Source: Desulfosporosinus sp. UBA4726 (GTDB taxonomy: Bacteria > Bacillota > Desulfitobacteriia > Desulfitobacteriales > Desulfitobacteriaceae). Taken from it: DNA of 16,185 bases. Of the stretch, positions 14,226 through 16,185 are shown piece by piece (the first letter of the stretch is position 1; each line of letters begins with the position of its first letter). The stretch is taken from NCBI GenBank assembly GCA_002404215.1, contig DHJG01000032.1:1-16185 (forward strand). Direction: 5' to 3'. The position numbers were made by a program, and so were the translations under genes. Below the pieces are notes generated by a model that saw only the letters and a program-made list of their open reading frames with translations, had not been told where the DNA came from and did not search any database.

Positions 14226-14779
14226 TTACCGTCTATACTGGTCAGGGTAAGGGGAAGACGACCTCAGCCCTCGGGGAGGCCTTATTAGCTTATTCTAAAG
14301 GGAAACGCGTTCTGGTGGTGCAATTCTTAAAAGGGAGTACCTACAGTGGTGAATTAATGGGACTTAATCGATTGGGAATACCTCTCATCCAATTTGGAGT
14401 GGGTTGCCGTTGGGCAGGGATGATCCGAACCGGCCTGAAACACTGCACAGGGTGTGGGGAATGTTTTCGTCAAAACCGAACTCCCGAGATTGGTTTAGAG
14501 ATGGTACACCTTGCACTCCAATACGTGTCGAATGAAGTTCAGGCGAACACTTATGACGTTATTATTTTAGATGAAGTGAGCCACGCCCTAAACCGCCATT
14601 TTCTGGGCTTGGACCAATTAAGTGAACTCTTATTAAGGCGTTCATCTCTGCACTGGATTCTTACGGGTCGTGATATGCCCGATACCTTAAAGTCTATGGT
14701 AAACAGTTGGTGGGAATTAACGATGCTAAAACATCCTTTTGCTAAAGGGGTTAAGAGTCGTAGGGGGATTGAATATTGA
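14222..14779 (+). CDS. cobO: Corrinoid adenosyltransferase, CobO/CobA type
   Basis: Transfers the 5'-deoxyadenosyl group from ATP to Co(I) corrinoid, forming the cobalt-carbon bond. The 185-residue protein has the ATP loop G-Q-G-K-G-K-T-T (7-14), R-V-L-V-V-Q-F-L-K-G (29-38), D-V-I-I-L-D-E-V-S (112-120) and the closing H-P-F-x-K-G-x-x-x-R-x-G-I-E-Y, all typical of the CobA/CobO family. Between residues 62 and 81 it carries four cysteines (62, 75, 78, 81) and His74, in a C-x2-C-G-x-C arrangement. I do not know this from the E. coli or Salmonella enzymes, and it could bind a metal. The start is in an ATGA overlap with cbiA. Its TGA stop and the next ATG share one base (TGATG). Confidence 0.94.
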   Translation: MITVYTGQGKGKTTSALGEALLAYSKGKRVLVVQFLKGSTYSGELMGLNRLGIPLIQFGVGCRWAGMIRTGLKHCTGCGECFRQNRTPEIGLEMVHLALQYVSNEVQANTYDVIILDEVSHALNRHFLGLDQLSELLLRRSSLHWILTGRDMPDTLKSMVNSWWELTMLKHPFAKGVKSRRGIEY

Positions 14780-15696
14780 TGGATATCGCTGTCGGCTTAG
14801 CTCGATGTCCTGGGACGTGTGGGGAATGGGTACAAGGGGCTCGAAGAGGAATTCCCTTTCTCGTGGATTGTCCCATTGACCGATTTTCGGAAGCTAGGGT
14901 GACCTTGAGTTTTGCTGCCAATGGTTGGGATATCCCAAGAGATAAAACAAAAACTCTCCAGGTTTTGGAGTTGCTTAAAGCTGACTTAGGTCTCCCTACA
15001 CTAGGGGGTAAGGTGGAATTTTTGCATCAACTTCCTGAGGGAAAAGGGATGGCAAGTTCCACAGCTGACATCACAGCCGTGGTGGCTGCCACACTGATGG
15101 CACTCGGAGAAGATCCTGCTCCGGAGCGCTTAGCGCATTTTGCTTTACGGATTGAACCGAGTGATAGTGTCATGTTTCCAGGAATAACGGAGATAGAACA
15201 TGTTCAAGGGCATTCTCATCGCGTACTTGGACCTGCAGTCCCGGCCTTATTTCTCGCCCTAGATTGGGGTGGTACTGTCGATACGCGGGTGTTCAATGCC
15301 CGACCGGGGCTAGCAGAACACTATCGGCACTTTGAAGGGGAAATTGAGAAGGCCTATGGATTAGCCCGTGAAGGAATAGAGCAAGCAGATTTGGAAAAAC
15401 TGGCAACTGCCGGGACAATCAGTGCACGCTGTAATCTGGAAATGAATCCGAAATTGTTGTTTGAGCCCTTCTTGGCCTGGATTCGTCAAAAAGGAGGACT
15501 CGGTGTTGTCACTGCTCATAGTGGTACACTACTCGCTGGGGTATTTCCGCAAGATGGCTTTTCTCGTCAGGAGGAACGCAAGAACTTACGACTTGAAGCT
15601 CATCAACTTTTTTCCCCAGCTCACTTAGATCTCTTGAACAGTCATTGTGGTGGGATCATGGCAACAAGATTTAATTCAAAGGAGAAAATGGGGTGA
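14779..15696 (+). CDS. pduX: L-threonine kinase, PduX-like GHMP kinase
   Basis: Probably makes L-threonine O-3-phosphate from threonine and ATP, the substrate CobD decarboxylates to the aminopropanol phosphate linker. The 305-residue protein opens with C-P-G-T-C-G-E-W-V-Q-G (10-20), a PduX signature. The GHMP-kinase ATP loop P-E-G-K-G-M-A-S-S-T-A-D lies at 86-97, and T-A-H-S-G-T near the C-terminus fits the third GHMP motif. Position between cobO and cobD fits the role. I take the ATG at 14779 (one base shared with the cobO stop); a TTG at 14776 is the alternative, 8 nt after AGGGGG (14762-14767). It ends 4 nt before cobD. Confidence 0.88.
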   Translation: MDIAVGLARCPGTCGEWVQGARRGIPFLVDCPIDRFSEARVTLSFAANGWDIPRDKTKTLQVLELLKADLGLPTLGGKVEFLHQLPEGKGMASSTADITAVVAATLMALGEDPAPERLAHFALRIEPSDSVMFPGITEIEHVQGHSHRVLGPAVPALFLALDWGGTVDTRVFNARPGLAEHYRHFEGEIEKAYGLAREGIEQADLEKLATAGTISARCNLEMNPKLLFEPFLAWIRQKGGLGVVTAHSGTLLAGVFPQDGFSRQEERKNLRLEAHQLFSPAHLDLLNSHCGGIMATRFNSKEKMG

Positions 15697-15700
15697 ATAT

Positions 15701-16185
15701 ATGCATGGTGGAAATCTGCGCAGAGCTCAAGAATTGTATGGCCTAGATTCATTTATTGATCTTTCCGCAAATATAAATCCTTTTGGGCCGCCGCCAGGCG
15801 TTTGGGCGTCTTTGCAACAGGGAATGCCAGAGATTGTACATTATCCAGATCCTGAGAGTCTGGCCTTAAGAAAGACGATTTCTGCCCATCTAAAACTGCC
15901 AGTGGAAACAATCATGGTAGGAAACGGCGCAGGGGAATTAATATTCACAATCGTTCAAGCGTTGAAACCCAAAAAAGTAGCGATTCCAGTGCCCACGTTT
16001 AGTGAATACGAACGAGCAGCGCGGGCAGTGGGGTCTGAAGTATGCTATATCCCGTTGGGCCCTGAGGGCTGGGCGAAGTTTAATCGACCAGATGGAGAAA
16101 GTGAAACCGCGAGAGACGAGGATGGATTAGACCGTGTGTGGCGAGAACTCCTCGTAGGGTGTGAGTTACTCTTTCTTTGTTCCCC
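15701..16185 (+). CDS. cobD: L-threonine-O-3-phosphate decarboxylase, 3' end outside window
   Basis: Decarboxylates threonine phosphate to (R)-1-amino-2-propanol O-2-phosphate, using pyridoxal phosphate. The frame is open from the ATG at 15701 to the window edge (161 complete codons). M-H-G-G-N at the start, D-L-S-A-N-I-N-P-F-G-P-P (20-31), H-Y-P-D-P near 49, V-G-N-G-A-G-E-L-I (80-88) and P-T-F-S-E-Y-E-R-A are the CobD signatures within the class I/II aminotransferase fold. The cofactor lysine lies beyond the edge and cannot be checked. Residues about 133-150 form a charged, low-conservation insert. GGGGTG (15690-15695), at the end of the pduX-like gene, sits 5 nt before the ATG, which suggests coupling. 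Confidence 0.93.
   Translation, partial: MHGGNLRRAQELYGLDSFIDLSANINPFGPPPGVWASLQQGMPEIVHYPDPESLALRKTISAHLKLPVETIMVGNGAGELIFTIVQALKPKKVAIPVPTFSEYERAARAVGSEVCYIPLGPEGWAKFNRPDGESETARDEDGLDRVWRELLVGCELLFLCS

Overview
The window reads as the chromosome of an anaerobic, spore-former-like Firmicute, most probably in the Desulfosporosinus/Desulfitobacterium group. The grounds are purine-rich Shine-Dalgarno sites, moderate base composition, the oxygen-independent (cobalt-early) cobalamin pathway with a CbiET fusion and a short CbiX, a YlbF-family protein, and an E. coli-type SpeD. The genus is an inference from gene content and style, not from a database match.

Layout. Positions 1-2705 are AT-rich and carry three widely spaced plus-strand genes: a YlbF-family protein (284-634), an unrecognised single-pass membrane protein (975-1433) and S-adenosylmethionine decarboxylase speD (1896-2705). 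Positions 2706-3558 hold no protein gene. On the minus strand this stretch holds what looks like a roughly 480-nt structured RNA (about 3356 down to 2875). It has a -10-like box, a 16-bp long-range closing helix, a series of hairpins with shared flanks, and an intrinsic terminator. I do not recognise it as a known RNA class, and it is the most interesting object here. Next, on the plus strand, come a cobalamin riboswitch (3559-3741) and its terminator (3772-3798).

From 3868 to the right edge runs one tightly packed cobalamin operon: cbiET, cbiL, cbiF, cbiG, cbiH, cbiJ, cbiX, cbiC, cbiP, cbiB, cbiA, cobO, a pduX-like threonine kinase, and a cobD cut by the window edge. Most junctions are 4-nt stop/start overlaps, which suggests translational coupling. 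The one clear gap (78 nt) lies between cbiB and cbiA.

How the genes work together. CbiX inserts cobalt into sirohydrochlorin. CbiL, CbiH, CbiF, CbiG, CbiJ, CbiET and CbiC methylate, contract and rearrange the ring to cobyrinic acid. CbiA amidates the a and c side chains, CobO adenosylates cobalt, and CbiP amidates the remaining positions. The PduX-like kinase and CobD make the aminopropanol phosphate linker, and CbiB attaches it. The C1 methyltransferase CbiD is absent from the window although its neighbours on both sides of the pathway are present. Nucleotide-loop genes (cobU, cobS, cobT, cobC) are also not seen and may lie beyond the right edge. The riboswitch would shut the operon down when cobalamin is plentiful.
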